DNA of 64,000 nucleotides, taken from Arthrobacter luteolus NBRC 107841. Lineage in GTDB: Bacteria > Actinomycetota > Actinomycetes > Actinomycetales > Micrococcaceae. The DNA lies in assembly GCF_001552075.1 (NCBI RefSeq), contig NZ_BCQM01000001.1:124001-188000 (forward strand), in the 5' to 3' direction. The notes under the pieces are model-generated. The model did not search any database and was not told the origin of the DNA. It saw only the letters and a program-made list of their open reading frames with translations. Every line of letters starts with the position of its first letter. Positions within the stretch are counted from its first letter, which is position 1. Below, in pieces: positions 8,896-17,880 of this stretch. The position numbers were made by a program, and so were the translations under genes.

Positions 8896-10343
8896 CGGGC
8901 ACCTTCCTTCCGCAGCGGAGCCGCCGTCGAACCGTGGACGGGACGGCTGGCGGGCGCAGCCGGCGCTGCATTCCTGGCCGTGGCCACAGCGTCCGGCTGG
9001 CGGGAGCCCGCGGATTCCCCGGCGTCCGGCCCGGCCTCAGGGTCTTCATCCCCTGCAGGGACAAAACAGACGCGGTCGATCCGGCGTCCGTCCATCCGTT
9101 CAACTTCCAGCGTTCCGCCGGGCACCGGCACCGTATCCCCCACTTCGGCAATGCGGCCCAGCCCGGCCATGATGTAGCCGCCCACCGTTTCGTAGCCGGA
9201 ATCGTCCGGAACCTGCAGCGAAGGGATCAGCTCGCTCACTTCATCCGGCCGCATGATGCCCGGGAAGTACCAGTAGCCGGAGGCACTCTGCAGGACACCC
9301 GGCTTGAGCTTGTCGTGCTCGTCGGAAACCTCGCCGACGATCTCCTCAACGAGGTCCTCCAGAGTCGCGACGCCGGCTGTTCCGCCATACTCGTCCAGCA
9401 CGACGGCGAGCTGCAGGTTGGCCCCGCGCAGTTCCGAGAGCAGGGAGTCCAGATGCACCGTCTCCGGCACGCGGAGGACTTCACTCATGATCGCGGCTAC
9501 GGGAAGTCCGCTGCGTTTGCGCCGCGGAACGGCAACTGCCTTCTTAACATGGACCACGCCGCGGATATCGTCCGGGGAATCACCCAGGACAGGGAACCGG
9601 GAAAACCCGGTTCGCCGGGCAGCTTCAATGACGTCGGAGACCGGCTGCTCGGAGTCCATGGTTTCCAGCCGGATGCGGGGGGTCATAACGTCCGCGGCCG
9701 TCCGTTCGGAGAAGGAGAGGGTGCGGGCCAGGAAGTTGGCGGTTCCGCGGTCCAGGGTTCCCATCTCAGCCGAACGGCGCACCATTGACGAAAGCTCAGC
9801 CGGCGTCCTCGCCCCGGAAACCTCTTCCTTGGCTTCAAGGCCGAACAGGTTCAGGACCTTGTTGGAGAATCCGTTGAGGAGCAGGATTGCCGGTTTGAAA
9901 ACAAAAGTGAACGCGAGCTGGGGGCGGGCCAGCGCCCGCCCCACCTTGAACGGCAGTGCGATCGACATGTTCTTCGGAATCAGCTCGCCCAGCAGCATCG
10001 AGAGCAGGGTCGCAAGGAGCATCGCAGCCACCACGGAAACGGACAGTGCCGCTGCCTGCGGCAGGCCCAGCGCCGCCAGGGGTCCCTGCAGCAGCCGGCC
10101 CACGGACGGCTCCATGACATACCCGGTGAGGAGGGTGGTGATGGTGATGCCGAGCTGGCAGCTGGAGAGCTGGGTGGAAAGGGTGGTCAGGCAGCGCAGC
10201 AGGGGCACGGCTTTCTGGTCGCCGTCATCAACCGCACGGCGGACCGTGGGCTGGTCGAGGGCCACAAGGGCGAACTCAACGGCGACGAAGAAACCGGTGC
10301 CGCAGATCAGCAGCAGGCCTGCACAGAGGAATAACCACTCCAT
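8892..10343 (-). CDS. CNNM/CBS-domain membrane protein with CorC/HlyC C-terminus, first of a pair
   Basis: The 483-residue protein has a DUF21/CNNM membrane domain (starting GLLLICGTGFFVAVEFALVA), then CBS domains, then a CorC/HlyC-type domain around DDSGYETVGGYIMAGLG. The last 60 or so residues are Ala/Pro/Gly-rich and look disordered. Such proteins are associated with Mg/Co homeostasis. It is first in a two-gene unit with the shorter paralogue. The start MEWLFLCAG matches relatives, though the ribosome site is weak. A 73-codon Ser/Pro/Arg-rich open frame ends one base before it and is not called. Confidence 0.88.
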   Translation of the reverse strand: MEWLFLCAGLLLICGTGFFVAVEFALVALDQPTVRRAVDDGDQKAVPLLRCLTTLSTQLSSCQLGITITTLLTGYVMEPSVGRLLQGPLAALGLPQAAALSVSVVAAMLLATLLSMLLGELIPKNMSIALPFKVGRALARPQLAFTFVFKPAILLLNGFSNKVLNLFGLEAKEEVSGARTPAELSSMVRRSAEMGTLDRGTANFLARTLSFSERTAADVMTPRIRLETMDSEQPVSDVIEAARRTGFSRFPVLGDSPDDIRGVVHVKKAVAVPRRKRSGLPVAAIMSEVLRVPETVHLDSLLSELRGANLQLAVVLDEYGGTAGVATLEDLVEEIVGEVSDEHDKLKPGVLQSASGYWYFPGIMRPDEVSELIPSLQVPDDSGYETVGGYIMAGLGRIAEVGDTVPVPGGTLEVERMDGRRIDRVCFVPAGDEDPEAGPDAGESAGSRQPDAVATARNAAPAAPASRPVHGSTAAPLRKEGAR

Positions 10344-10850
10344 ATCAGCCGGCCACCCCCGCTGCGGGGCAGGACATTAGGCTTCGGGCGGAGCGGGTCG
10401 GCGGATTAGCGCCTGGCGGAGGATGGTCGGCTGAAGCCGGACTGGAAGGCTCCGATGACTCTGCCGGAGAATGCGGGGTGCGGGTGCGGGCGTTGCCGGC
10501 TCTGTGCGTCTTCGCTGCGGTAACCGCGGACGAGGAGGCAGGCCGGCGCCTAGAATTGCTGTCCATAGAAGTTTCAGTTTACAGCTTTCGCCGCACCACA
10601 CCAGAGGAACACCGGGGCGCAGCCCGCGGTTCCCGGGGCTCCGGCCTGCGGGAAGGCGCTCACGCCGATATGTGGCGGATCCCACAACCACACGCCGTCG
10701 AGATTGGCCACTTCCGTCTATCTGTAACTAGACTTGCAACCAAGTCTCGGTCACTGCGCACCGGGCCGCACCAGCCAGTCTTGAGGCGGAAGCGCCCAGA
10801 TCATGGTGCCATCAGGGCAAACGGCAATTCATGGAAGAGGCGTATAACTA
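10344..10850. other. Divergent intergenic region upstream of kgd and the CNNM operon
   Basis: About 507 bases separate two divergent genes, so the region should hold both promoters. The left half is GC-rich with no convincing gene. A 7-bp inverted repeat (AGACTTG-CAAC-CAAGTCT) lies at 10730-10747, about 100 bases before the kgd start, with AT-richer bases just before it. No clear -35/-10 pair could be assigned on either strand, and no recognised riboswitch was seen. Confidence 0.5.
10730..10747. repeat. Short inverted repeat upstream of kgd
   Basis: The arms AGACTTG and CAAGTCT are perfectly complementary with a CAAC loop. The site could be an operator or a leader hairpin for kgd. It is short enough that chance cannot be excluded. 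Confidence 0.35.
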
Positions 10851-13800
10851 GTGCCAGACCAACCCAACCACCGCCTGCCGGAGGAATTCGGCGGAAACGA
10901 ATGGCTTGTCGACGAATTGTACGAGCAGTTCCTCAAGGACAAGAACTCGGTCGACAAGAAGTGGTGGAGCATTTTCGAGTCCTTTAAGGCCGAGGACGCC
11001 AAGCACGCTTCCGGAAGCACCGTCTCGGGCAACGGCTCCACTCCCCCGAGTGAGCTCGGCGCCAATCCCGCAACCCGGCAGCTGCCCGTCGTGAACGCCG
11101 AGGCCCAGGCACCCAAGGCCTCCGGGGAATCACCCGCCGCGACCCAGGAGTCCGGAAAGCCGCCGGTCGCCAAGGAAGCTGCCTCAGCCAAGGATGCACC
11201 CAAGTCCGCCGCAGCCTCGGCGAATCCGGCTGCTGCGGACACCAAGCCGGAAACCAAGTCCGCGCCCATTCCGGCTCAGCTGCCCAAGACCAAGCCCACT
11301 GCTGACACCGAAGACGACAAGGTCACCATCCTGCGCGGCCCGGCCAAGGCCATCGCCACAAACATGGACCTCAGCCTGAGCGTCCCGACCGCCACCACGG
11401 TCCGTGCGGTTCCGGCGAAGCTGCTGATTGACAACCGCATCGTCATCAACAGCCACCTCGAACGTGCCCGTGGCGGCAAGATCTCCTTCACCCACCTGCT
11501 CGGCTACGCGATCATCCGCGCCGCTGCCCAGTTCCCGTCGCAGAATGTCTACTACGACGAAGTGGACGGCAAGCCCGTTGCTGTCCAGCCCGCCCACGTC
11601 AACTTCGGCCTCGCCATCGATATGCCGAAGCCGGACGGCACCCGCCTGCTGGTGGTTCCGAACATCAAGAAGGCCGAGACGCTGAACTTCTCGGAGTTCT
11701 GGCATGCCTACGAGGATCTGGTGAAGCGGGCCCGCAACGGCAAGCTGACCGCGGACGACTACAAGGGCACCACCATCTCGCTGACCAACCCCGGCGGCAT
11801 CGGCACGGTCCACTCGGTCCCCCGCCTGTCCAAGGGCCAGGCGTGCATCATCGGCGCCGGCGCCCTTGAGTACCCGGCCGAGTTCCAGGGCTCCAATGAG
11901 AAGATCCTGGCCCGCAACGCCATCTCCAAGGTCATCACCCTGACCTCCACCTATGACCACCGGGTTATCCAGGGTGCCGGCAGCGGCGAGTTCCTGCGCA
12001 TCATCCACCAGCTGCTGCTGGGTGAGCAGAACTTCTACGACGACGTCTTCGAGTCGCTGCGCATTCCCTACGAGCCGGTGCGCTGGAGCCCCGACATCCA
12101 GGTCAACCCGGATGAGCAGATCAACAAGGTTGCCCGCATCCAGCAGCTGATCCACGCCTACCGGGTCCGCGGACACCTCATGGCGGACACCAACCCGCTG
12201 GAATACGTCCAGCGCCGCCACGCGGATCTTGACGTGCTCACCCACGGCCTCACCCTCTGGGACCTTGACCGCGAGTGGCCCACCGGCGGTTTCGGCGGCA
12301 AGCCGATGCTGAAGCTGCGCAAGATCCTCGGCGTGCTGCGTGATGCCTACTGCCGCACGGCCGGCATCGAATACATGCACATCCAGGATCCCGAAGAGCG
12401 CTCCTGGTTCCAGGACCGGCTCGAGGCCCCGTACAGCAAGCCCTCCCGCGAGGAACAGCTGCGCATCCTGGGCAAGCTCAATGCGGCCGAAGCATTCGAA
12501 ACGTTCCTGCAGACCAAGTTCGTTGGCCAGAAGCGGTTCTCCCTCGAAGGCGGCGAATCCCTGATTCCGCTGCTCGACACCATCATTTCCGGTGCAGCGG
12601 ATGACGGCATGGAGGAAGTCGGCATCGGCATGGCCCACCGCGGCCGCCTGAACGTGCTGACCAACATTGCCGGCAAGACCTACGCCCAGGTCTTCCGCGA
12701 ATTTGAAGGCACGCAGGATCCGCGCTCCGTGCAGGGTTCAGGCGATGTGAAGTACCACCTCGGCACCGAGGGAACCTTCACATCGGACAACGGCAACCAG
12801 ACGAAGGTCTACCTGGCCGCCAACCCCTCGCACCTGGAAGCCGGGGATTCCGTCCTCGAAGGCATCGTCCGCGCCAAGCAGGACCGTCTGGACCGGGGCG
12901 ATGAGTTCCCCGTCCTGCCGATCCTGATTCACGGTGACGCAGCGTTTGCCGGGCAGGGCGTGGTGGCGGAAACGCTCAACCTCTCCCAGCTGCGCGGCTA
13001 CCGCACCGGCGGCACCATCCACGTGATCGTGAACAACCAGGTTGGTTTCACCACCGCGCCGTCCTCATCCCGCTCCTCGGTGTACGCCACCGACGTTGCC
13101 AAGATGGTCCAGGCTCCGATCTTCCACGTGAACGGCGACGACCCGGAGCAGGTTGTCCGGATTGCCCAGCTGGCCTTCGACTACCGCCAGCGGTTCAACA
13201 AGGACGTCGTCATCGACATGGTGTGCTACCGCCGCCGCGGGCACAACGAGGGCGACGATCCCTCGATGACCCAGCCGATGATGTACTCGCTGATCGAAGC
13301 CAAGCGCTCCGTGCGCAAGCTCTACACCGAGTCCCTGATCGGACGCGGCGATATCAGCCAGGAAGAGGCAGAGCAGGCACTCCGTGATTACCAGAGCCGT
13401 CTGGAGCGGGTGTTCGCTGAGACGCATGCCGCCCAGACATCGCCGATTCCGGTCATCACCAAGGACTCGGAAGCTGTCTCGGACCTGGAGCGTCCCGTCG
13501 CCCAGCAGGAGGGCTCGACCGTCGTCGCACCCTCCACCACTGCGATCTCCGCTGACACGCTGGCCCGCATCGGCAAGGCCCACGTGGCAGTGCCCGAAGG
13601 CTTCACCGTGCACCCGAAGCTGAAGTCGCTGCTTGAGAAGCGTGAGCAGATGTCCCGTGAGGGCAACATCGACTGGGGCTTCGCAGAAATCGCTGCCTTC
13701 GGTTCGCTGCTGATGGAAGGTGTCCCGGTCCGCCTGGCCGGCCAGGATTCCCGCCGCGGCACGTTCACGCAGCGCCACGCCGTCTTCCACGACCGCGCCA

Positions 13801-14690
13801 CCGGCGCCGAGTGGATGCCGCTGGGCGATCTGGATCCGAACCAGGCGAAGCTGTGGATCTATGATTCCCTGCTCTCCGAATTCGCCGCCCTCGGCTTCGA
13901 ATACGGCTACTCAGTGGAACGCCCGGATGCGCTTGTGCTCTGGGAGGCCCAGTTCGGCGACTTCGTCAACGGCGCCCAGACGATCATCGACGAGTTCATT
14001 TCCTCGGCCGAGCAGAAGTGGGGCCAGCGGTCCTCGCTGGTTATGATGCTGCCGCACGGCTACGAGGGCCAGGGCCCGGACCACTCTTCGGCACGCATCG
14101 AACGTTTCCTTCAGCTGTGCGCCGAGGACAACATGATCGTGGCGAACCCGACCACGGGTGCTTCCCACTTCCACCTGCTGCGCCGTCAGGCGTACAGCCG
14201 GCCGCGGAAGCCCCTGGTGATCTTCACACCGAAGCAGCTGCTGCGCCTGAAGGCCGCTGCCACCGGGGTGGAGGACTTCACCCAGGGCTCGTTCCAGCCG
14301 GTCATCGGTGAGCACGCGGAGCTGGATGCCAACGCCGTCGAGAAGGTGCTGCTGGTTTCCGGCCGCCTCTACTTCGATCTGCTGGCCAACCGCCAGAAGA
14401 CGGGTGACGAGAAAACGGCCATCATCCGGGTGGAGCAGCTGTACCCGCTGCCCGTCAAGGAGATCAACGACGCCGTCGCCAAGTACCCGAACGCCGAGCT
14501 GGTGTGGGCACAGGATGAACCGGCCAACCAGGGTCCCTGGCCGTTTATCGGCCTGAACCTGCCGCCGGAACTGGACCGCCCGCTCAAGCTGGTCTCCCGG
14601 CCGGCATCGGCGTCGACCGCTACCGGTTCGGCCAAGCGGCACGCGGTTGAGCAGGACATCCTGGTCAAGAAGGCTTTCGAACGCCGTTAG
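10851..14690 (+). CDS. kgd: Multifunctional 2-oxoglutarate decarboxylase/dehydrogenase E1 fused to a succinyltransferase domain
   Basis: The 1279-residue enzyme is the actinobacterial SucA/Kgd/OdhA fusion acting in the TCA cycle. An N-terminal E1 segment (FGGNEWLVDELYEQFLKDK) is followed by an Ala/Pro/Lys linker, an E2 acyltransferase domain without a lipoyl domain, and the thiamine diphosphate-dependent E1. The E2 site motif DHRVIQG starts at D369. E1 motifs include HRGRLNVL near 596, the ThDP/Mg motif beginning GDAAFAGQG near 695, and NNQVGFTT. The start is GTG, giving VPDQPNHRLPEEFG. In relatives the activity is controlled by the FHA protein GarA/OdhI, which is not in this window. A terminator follows immediately. 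Confidence 0.95.
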   Translation: MPDQPNHRLPEEFGGNEWLVDELYEQFLKDKNSVDKKWWSIFESFKAEDAKHASGSTVSGNGSTPPSELGANPATRQLPVVNAEAQAPKASGESPAATQESGKPPVAKEAASAKDAPKSAAASANPAAADTKPETKSAPIPAQLPKTKPTADTEDDKVTILRGPAKAIATNMDLSLSVPTATTVRAVPAKLLIDNRIVINSHLERARGGKISFTHLLGYAIIRAAAQFPSQNVYYDEVDGKPVAVQPAHVNFGLAIDMPKPDGTRLLVVPNIKKAETLNFSEFWHAYEDLVKRARNGKLTADDYKGTTISLTNPGGIGTVHSVPRLSKGQACIIGAGALEYPAEFQGSNEKILARNAISKVITLTSTYDHRVIQGAGSGEFLRIIHQLLLGEQNFYDDVFESLRIPYEPVRWSPDIQVNPDEQINKVARIQQLIHAYRVRGHLMADTNPLEYVQRRHADLDVLTHGLTLWDLDREWPTGGFGGKPMLKLRKILGVLRDAYCRTAGIEYMHIQDPEERSWFQDRLEAPYSKPSREEQLRILGKLNAAEAFETFLQTKFVGQKRFSLEGGESLIPLLDTIISGAADDGMEEVGIGMAHRGRLNVLTNIAGKTYAQVFREFEGTQDPRSVQGSGDVKYHLGTEGTFTSDNGNQTKVYLAANPSHLEAGDSVLEGIVRAKQDRLDRGDEFPVLPILIHGDAAFAGQGVVAETLNLSQLRGYRTGGTIHVIVNNQVGFTTAPSSSRSSVYATDVAKMVQAPIFHVNGDDPEQVVRIAQLAFDYRQRFNKDVVIDMVCYRRRGHNEGDDPSMTQPMMYSLIEAKRSVRKLYTESLIGRGDISQEEAEQALRDYQSRLERVFAETHAAQTSPIPVITKDSEAVSDLERPVAQQEGSTVVAPSTTAISADTLARIGKAHVAVPEGFTVHPKLKSLLEKREQMSREGNIDWGFAEIAAFGSLLMEGVPVRLAGQDSRRGTFTQRHAVFHDRATGAEWMPLGDLDPNQAKLWIYDSLLSEFAALGFEYGYSVERPDALVLWEAQFGDFVNGAQTIIDEFISSAEQKWGQRSSLVMMLPHGYEGQGPDHSSARIERFLQLCAEDNMIVANPTTGASHFHLLRRQAYSRPRKPLVIFTPKQLLRLKAAATGVEDFTQGSFQPVIGEHAELDANAVEKVLLVSGRLYFDLLANRQKTGDEKTAIIRVEQLYPLPVKEINDAVAKYPNAELVWAQDEPANQGPWPFIGLNLPPELDRPLKLVSRPASASTATGSAKRHAVEQDILVKKAFERR

Positions 14691-14702
14691 TAGGCTAGGT
14701 TT

Positions 14703-14736
14703 GGGTGGGGCGCCGTTGGTGCCCCACCCGGCTTTT
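14703..14736 (+). terminator. Rho-independent terminator after kgd
   Basis: GGGTGGGGC and GCCCCACCC form a perfect 9-bp stem with a 9-base loop, followed by GGCTTTTA. It starts 12 bases after the kgd stop. It also argues against any start for the next gene before about 14740. Confidence 0.75.
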
Positions 14737-14782
14737 AACGCACCCTTCATCTGGACTTTTCGGCTATTGGAAAAGGGAACTC

Positions 14783-15382
14783 GTGGAACAACGCAGAATC
14801 AGGCTTGCTGCGGTCGGTGACGAACTGCTCGCCGGCCACGGCGATCCCCGCGCCTTGGGCTGGCTGGGACGCGTGCTGGCACGCACGACGCCGGAACACG
14901 CCAAACTCGAGGCCTACAGCCTCGCTGCCCCCGGCGAGGGCACAGAGGCCCTCGCCAACCGCTGGCTGATGGAGGCCGGCCGCAGGTTCGATGAAACCTG
15001 TGAGAACCGTCTGGTCATCGGGCTTTCCGACCGCGACCTTGACCTGGAGCTTTCCACGGCACGCAGCCGGCTGAACCTGGCGAACATCCTGGACGGCGCG
15101 GCGCAGATGAGCATCAAGGTCCTGGTGGTTGGCCCGCCCCCCGGGCTGGACCAGGAACGCAACCGGAAACTGGCCGATCTTTCGGCCGCCTTCGGGGACG
15201 TGACGACGCGGCGCAAGCACGTTTATGTCGATACATTGACGCCGCTCCTCAACCACGAGCAGTGGCGCACCGACCTGGCCTCCAACGGCGGGGCACCCGG
15301 CCAGGCAGGTTACGGCCTGATTGCCTGGCTGGTCCTGCACCGCGGCTGGTTCCGCTGGCTGGACCTGCCGGATATGAACTGA
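14783..15382 (+). CDS. SGNH/GDSL-hydrolase-like protein with degenerate catalytic residues
   Basis: The 199-residue protein resembles the SGNH/GDSL hydrolase fold. Block I reads GDELLAG at residues 12-18, where the nucleophilic serine of GDSL is a glutamate. The block V position, normally DxxHP, reads NGGAPGQAGYG (168-178), so the catalytic Asp and His also appear lost. The GTG start at 14783 is preceded by AAAAGGGAAC at proper spacing; the longer frame from 14705 overlaps the kgd terminator and is rejected. A non-catalytic or redirected function is inferred. I believe related actinobacterial proteins share GDEL, but cannot verify this here. A strong terminator follows. Confidence 0.75.
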   Translation: MEQRRIRLAAVGDELLAGHGDPRALGWLGRVLARTTPEHAKLEAYSLAAPGEGTEALANRWLMEAGRRFDETCENRLVIGLSDRDLDLELSTARSRLNLANILDGAAQMSIKVLVVGPPPGLDQERNRKLADLSAAFGDVTTRRKHVYVDTLTPLLNHEQWRTDLASNGGAPGQAGYGLIAWLVLHRGWFRWLDLPDMN

Positions 15383-15394
15383 CCCGCTTCACCA

Positions 15395-15425
15395 AAGAGG
15401 CGCCCGCAGCCTGCGGGCGCCTCTT
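15395..15425. terminator. Bidirectional terminator between convergent genes
   Basis: AAGAGGCGCCCGCA and TGCGGGCGCCTCTT form a perfect 14-bp stem with a 3-base loop. It sits between the convergent SGNH-like gene and the dehydrogenase gene. Flanking A and T bases are few, so termination efficiency is uncertain. Confidence 0.7.
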
Positions 15426-15465
15426 GGCGTCTCCCGGGGGTACCGCCGGGCGGAGTTGGATGGAC

Positions 15466-16431
15466 CTAGTGCCGGAAGACGATTTTGCCGGCCGCAGCGC
15501 CGTCGTGCATTCGGCGGAATCCCTGCGCAGCGTCCTCCAGGGGCAGGACGGCGTCAATTTCCGGCCGGACACCCGTGGCCAGCAGGAACTGGACCAGCCG
15601 CTGCAGCTCCGGCTTCGTTCCCATGGTGGAGCCCAGCACCTTGAGCTGCAGGAAAAAGACACGGTTCAGGTCAGCAGGAGGATTCGGTCCGCTGGTGGCA
15701 CCGCAGGTCACCAGCGCTCCCCCGGGCTTTAGCGCCTTCAGGGAATGCGCCCACGTCGCCTCGCCCACTGAATCAAAGACGGTGTCCACCCGCTCCGGGA
15801 GCCGCGCACCGGCGTCGAACACCTCATCCGCGCCCAGCCGGCGGGCCTGCTCCAGTTTCTCCGGGCTGCGTCCGGTGACCCAGACACGGAATCCGGCGGC
15901 CGAGGCCAGGGACACCAAAGCAGTGGCGACCCCTCCACCGGCGCCCTGGACCAGAACAGTCGAGCCGGGAGCCGCCGGCGAGACAGTGAAGATCATCCGG
16001 TAGGCCGTGAGCCAGGCGGTGGGAAGGCAGGCGGCTTCCTCGAAACTCAGCTGGGCGGGCTTGGGCACCAGGTTGCGGGTCGGCACCCACACTTCATCCG
16101 CCATCGTCCCCGGATAGCGTTCGGAGAGCAGGGTGCGGCGCGGATCGAGTGTCTCGTCGCCCTCCCAGCCCGGGCTGGAAATGACGGAATGAACAATGAC
16201 GGCGTTGCCGTCGTCGTCGATGCCTGCCGCGTCGCAGCCCAGGACCATCGGAAGGTTCTCGGAAGGAAGCCCCACGCCCTGCAGCGACCACAGGTCGTGC
16301 CGGTTCAGCGCTGAGGCACGGACCCGGACCCGGCGGAACCCCGGGCCGGCTTCCGGGCGGTCCAGTTCACCAACCACCAGGCCGCTGAGCGGATCCTCCT
16401 GGGACTGGGATTGCGCGTACACCGCTCGCAT
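15466..16431 (-). CDS. Zinc-type (MDR) alcohol dehydrogenase/quinone oxidoreductase-like protein
   Basis: The 321-residue protein belongs to the medium-chain dehydrogenase/reductase superfamily. It has a GroES-like N-terminal domain (VRVRASALNRHDLWSLQG) and a Rossmann NAD(P)-binding domain with VLVQGAGGGVATALVSLA. No structural zinc cysteine cluster is visible, so a quinone-oxidoreductase-like reductase is more likely than a zinc alcohol dehydrogenase. The ATG at 16431 has an ideal AAAGGAG upstream; the longer frame does not match the family. It is a single gene and its substrate is unknown. Confidence 0.85.
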   Translation of the reverse strand: MRAVYAQSQSQEDPLSGLVVGELDRPEAGPGFRRVRVRASALNRHDLWSLQGVGLPSENLPMVLGCDAAGIDDDGNAVIVHSVISSPGWEGDETLDPRRTLLSERYPGTMADEVWVPTRNLVPKPAQLSFEEAACLPTAWLTAYRMIFTVSPAAPGSTVLVQGAGGGVATALVSLASAAGFRVWVTGRSPEKLEQARRLGADEVFDAGARLPERVDTVFDSVGEATWAHSLKALKPGGALVTCGATSGPNPPADLNRVFFLQLKVLGSTMGTKPELQRLVQFLLATGVRPEIDAVLPLEDAAQGFRRMHDGAAAGKIVFRH

Positions 16432-16609
16432 GCGGAACTCCTTTGGTCGCTGGTGGGTCCATCCTAGGGGACACCTCCTGGACTCTGCCGCGCACCGCCC
16501 GGCCACCATCCACCATCCATCCGCGGAGCAGGCCGCCGCATTTACGCCAATGGTGCAGTCTGTGGGAGACTGAAGGGCAAAACTTGTTGTCAATTAAAAG
16601 GAGGCAGCC

Positions 16610-16684
16610 ATGAGCAAGCGAGCACGCAAGCGCAAGGACCGCAAGCGCGGTGGCGCAAACCACGGCAAGCGTCCCAACACTTAA
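16610..16684 (+). CDS. Large ribosomal subunit protein bL37 (24 residues, AURKAIP1/COX24-like)
   Basis: The tiny ORF encodes a Lys/Arg-rich peptide starting MSKRARKRKDRKRGG and ending ANHGKRPNT. This matches the 24-residue actinobacterial protein known as bL37, which carries the AURKAIP1/COX24 motif and lies in the 50S subunit of mycobacteria. It has an excellent ribosome site, AAAAGGAGG, six bases upstream of its ATG, and is followed within 40 bases by a strong terminator. It is therefore a complete single-gene unit. The gene is easily missed because of its size. Confidence 0.85.
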   Translation: MSKRARKRKDRKRGGANHGKRPNT

Positions 16685-16720
16685 GTCAGGACGTTTGTGC
16701 GGTCTGGCCGCACCAAACTG

Positions 16721-16752
16721 AAACCCCCGCAGCCTCACGGCGGCGGGGGTTT
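16721..16752 (+). terminator. Terminator after bL37, possibly bidirectional
   Basis: AAACCCCCGC and GCGGGGGTTT form a perfect 10-bp stem with a 12-base loop, ending in TTTC. It lies between bL37 and the convergent rsrA gene, so it may serve both. Confidence 0.8.
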
Positions 16753-16782
16753 CTGTGTAAGCACCGGGGCTTGGAAACAGGC

Positions 16783-17043
16783 CTAGTGGTCCACGGACTG
16801 AATCTGGCTGATCCGCTCCAGAATGCTGGCTTTCAGTGTCGCCGGAGCGGCCTCCGTGCAGGAGCGCTTGACCACTGAACGGATGACACACTCCAGGTCG
16901 TGTTCCTCCGCGCACTCGGGACAGCCCTGCAGATGGTCCTGGATTTCGACCAGGTCGTTATGGGAGAGCGCGCCGTCAAGGTATTCGTACAGCCTCTCAA
17001 TGCGTGCGTCCTCGCAATCGCCCAGGCTCTGGCAATCGCTCAT
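16783..17043 (-). CDS. rsrA: Zinc-binding anti-sigma factor, RsrA type
   Basis: The 86-residue protein is a ZAS-family anti-sigma factor that senses thiol oxidation and holds SigR inactive when reduced. The metal/redox residues C10, H37, C41 and C44 (HLQGCPEC) fall at positions very close to those of Streptomyces RsrA. Further cysteines are at 4, 52 and 62. Its ATG overlaps the sigR stop as ATGA, ensuring coupled synthesis. Disulfide formation under diamide-type stress would release SigR. This is known for the family and inferred here. Confidence 0.9.
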   Translation of the reverse strand: MSDCQSLGDCEDARIERLYEYLDGALSHNDLVEIQDHLQGCPECAEEHDLECVIRSVVKRSCTEAAPATLKASILERISQIQSVDH

Positions 17044-17813
17044 AGTGTGTTCCCCTGATTCTTCGTGTCACCGGCACCAGCAGCTGCCGGCCGTACCTTC
17101 GCTTTGATGCCCCGCTCGTGGGCGTATTCGGCCAGCAGCTCGCGGAGCATCTTGCGCCCGCGGTGCAGCCTCGACATCACCGTGCCAATGGGCGTGTTCA
17201 TGATTTCCGAGATTTCCTTGTACGCGAAACCTTCGACGTCGGAGAAGTACACCGCCAGGCGGAACTCCTCCGGAATGGCCTGGAGCGCGCTCTTGACGTC
17301 GGAATCGGGCAGGTGGTCCAGTGCTTCGGCCTCCGCCGACCGTAGTCCGGAGGAGCTGTGCTCCGCCGCACGTGCCAGCTGCCAGTCCTCCACTCCCTCG
17401 GAGTTGGACTGCAGCGGCTCCCGCTGCCGCTTCCGGTACAGGTTGATGTAGGTGTTGGTCAGGATCCGGTAGAGCCAGGCCTTCAGATTGGTCCCGGGCT
17501 TGTACTGGTGGAACGCCGAGAAAGCCTTGGTGTAGGCCTCCTGGACCAGGTCCTCCGCGTCAGCGGGATTCCTGGCCATGCGCATAGCAGCCGAGTAGAG
17601 CTGGTCCACGTACTGCATTGCGTCCCGCTCGAACCTCAGCTTGCGCGCCTGCTCGGACTCCGCCGCGACGTCCAGGCCCGGATCTTCCACCTGTGGGCTG
17701 CCTTCCGGCACATCAGTTCTCATCAAGTTCAAGTCTAAGGGCCGCGTGCGAACCAGCAAGCGGGGCTGGTCCGTGGAGGCCTGCATTCCGGGGTCCAGCA
17801 GCGTATTCGCCAT
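17040..17813 (-). CDS. sigR: ECF sigma factor SigR/SigH (thiol-oxidative stress)
   Basis: The 257-residue product has ECF region 2 ([34 protein letters not shown]) and region 4 ([30 protein letters not shown]). These match the SigR/SigH group that controls thioredoxin and mycothiol genes. The frame starts at ATG 17813 with GGCGGAAG upstream, giving about 55 residues before region 2. A second in-frame ATG at 17723 (MRTDVPEG) would give a shorter form. Streptomyces SigR also has a long form, SigR', so the extension may be real. A GGAAT-N18-GTT promoter lies upstream, indicating autoregulation. The product is paired with RsrA. Confidence 0.9.
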   Translation of the reverse strand: MANTLLDPGMQASTDQPRLLVRTRPLDLNLMRTDVPEGSPQVEDPGLDVAAESEQARKLRFERDAMQYVDQLYSAAMRMARNPADAEDLVQEAYTKAFSAFHQYKPGTNLKAWLYRILTNTYINLYRKRQREPLQSNSEGVEDWQLARAAEHSSSGLRSAEAEALDHLPDSDVKSALQAIPEEFRLAVYFSDVEGFAYKEISEIMNTPIGTVMSRLHRGRKMLRELLAEYAHERGIKAKVRPAAAGAGDTKNQGNTL

Positions 17814-17880
17814 TCCTTGCTTCCGCCCCTTCCTGGTGGTGTCCCGGGCAGCACAGGTTAGTGCTGCCGGTGCAAAACAT

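Noticed and set aside
10345-10566. A 73-codon frame ending one base before the CNNM gene
   Set aside because: It is Ser/Pro/Arg-rich with no ribosome site, and looks like chance in GC-rich intergenic DNA. Translation coupling to the CNNM gene cannot be fully excluded.
11184-12638. A 484-codon open frame antisense to kgd
   Set aside because: It lies wholly inside the kgd coding region on the other strand, with no recognisable domain.
14705-14782. Longer N-terminus for the SGNH-like protein
   Set aside because: The region overlaps the kgd terminator and lacks a ribosome site, whereas GTG 14783 has AAAAGGGAAC.
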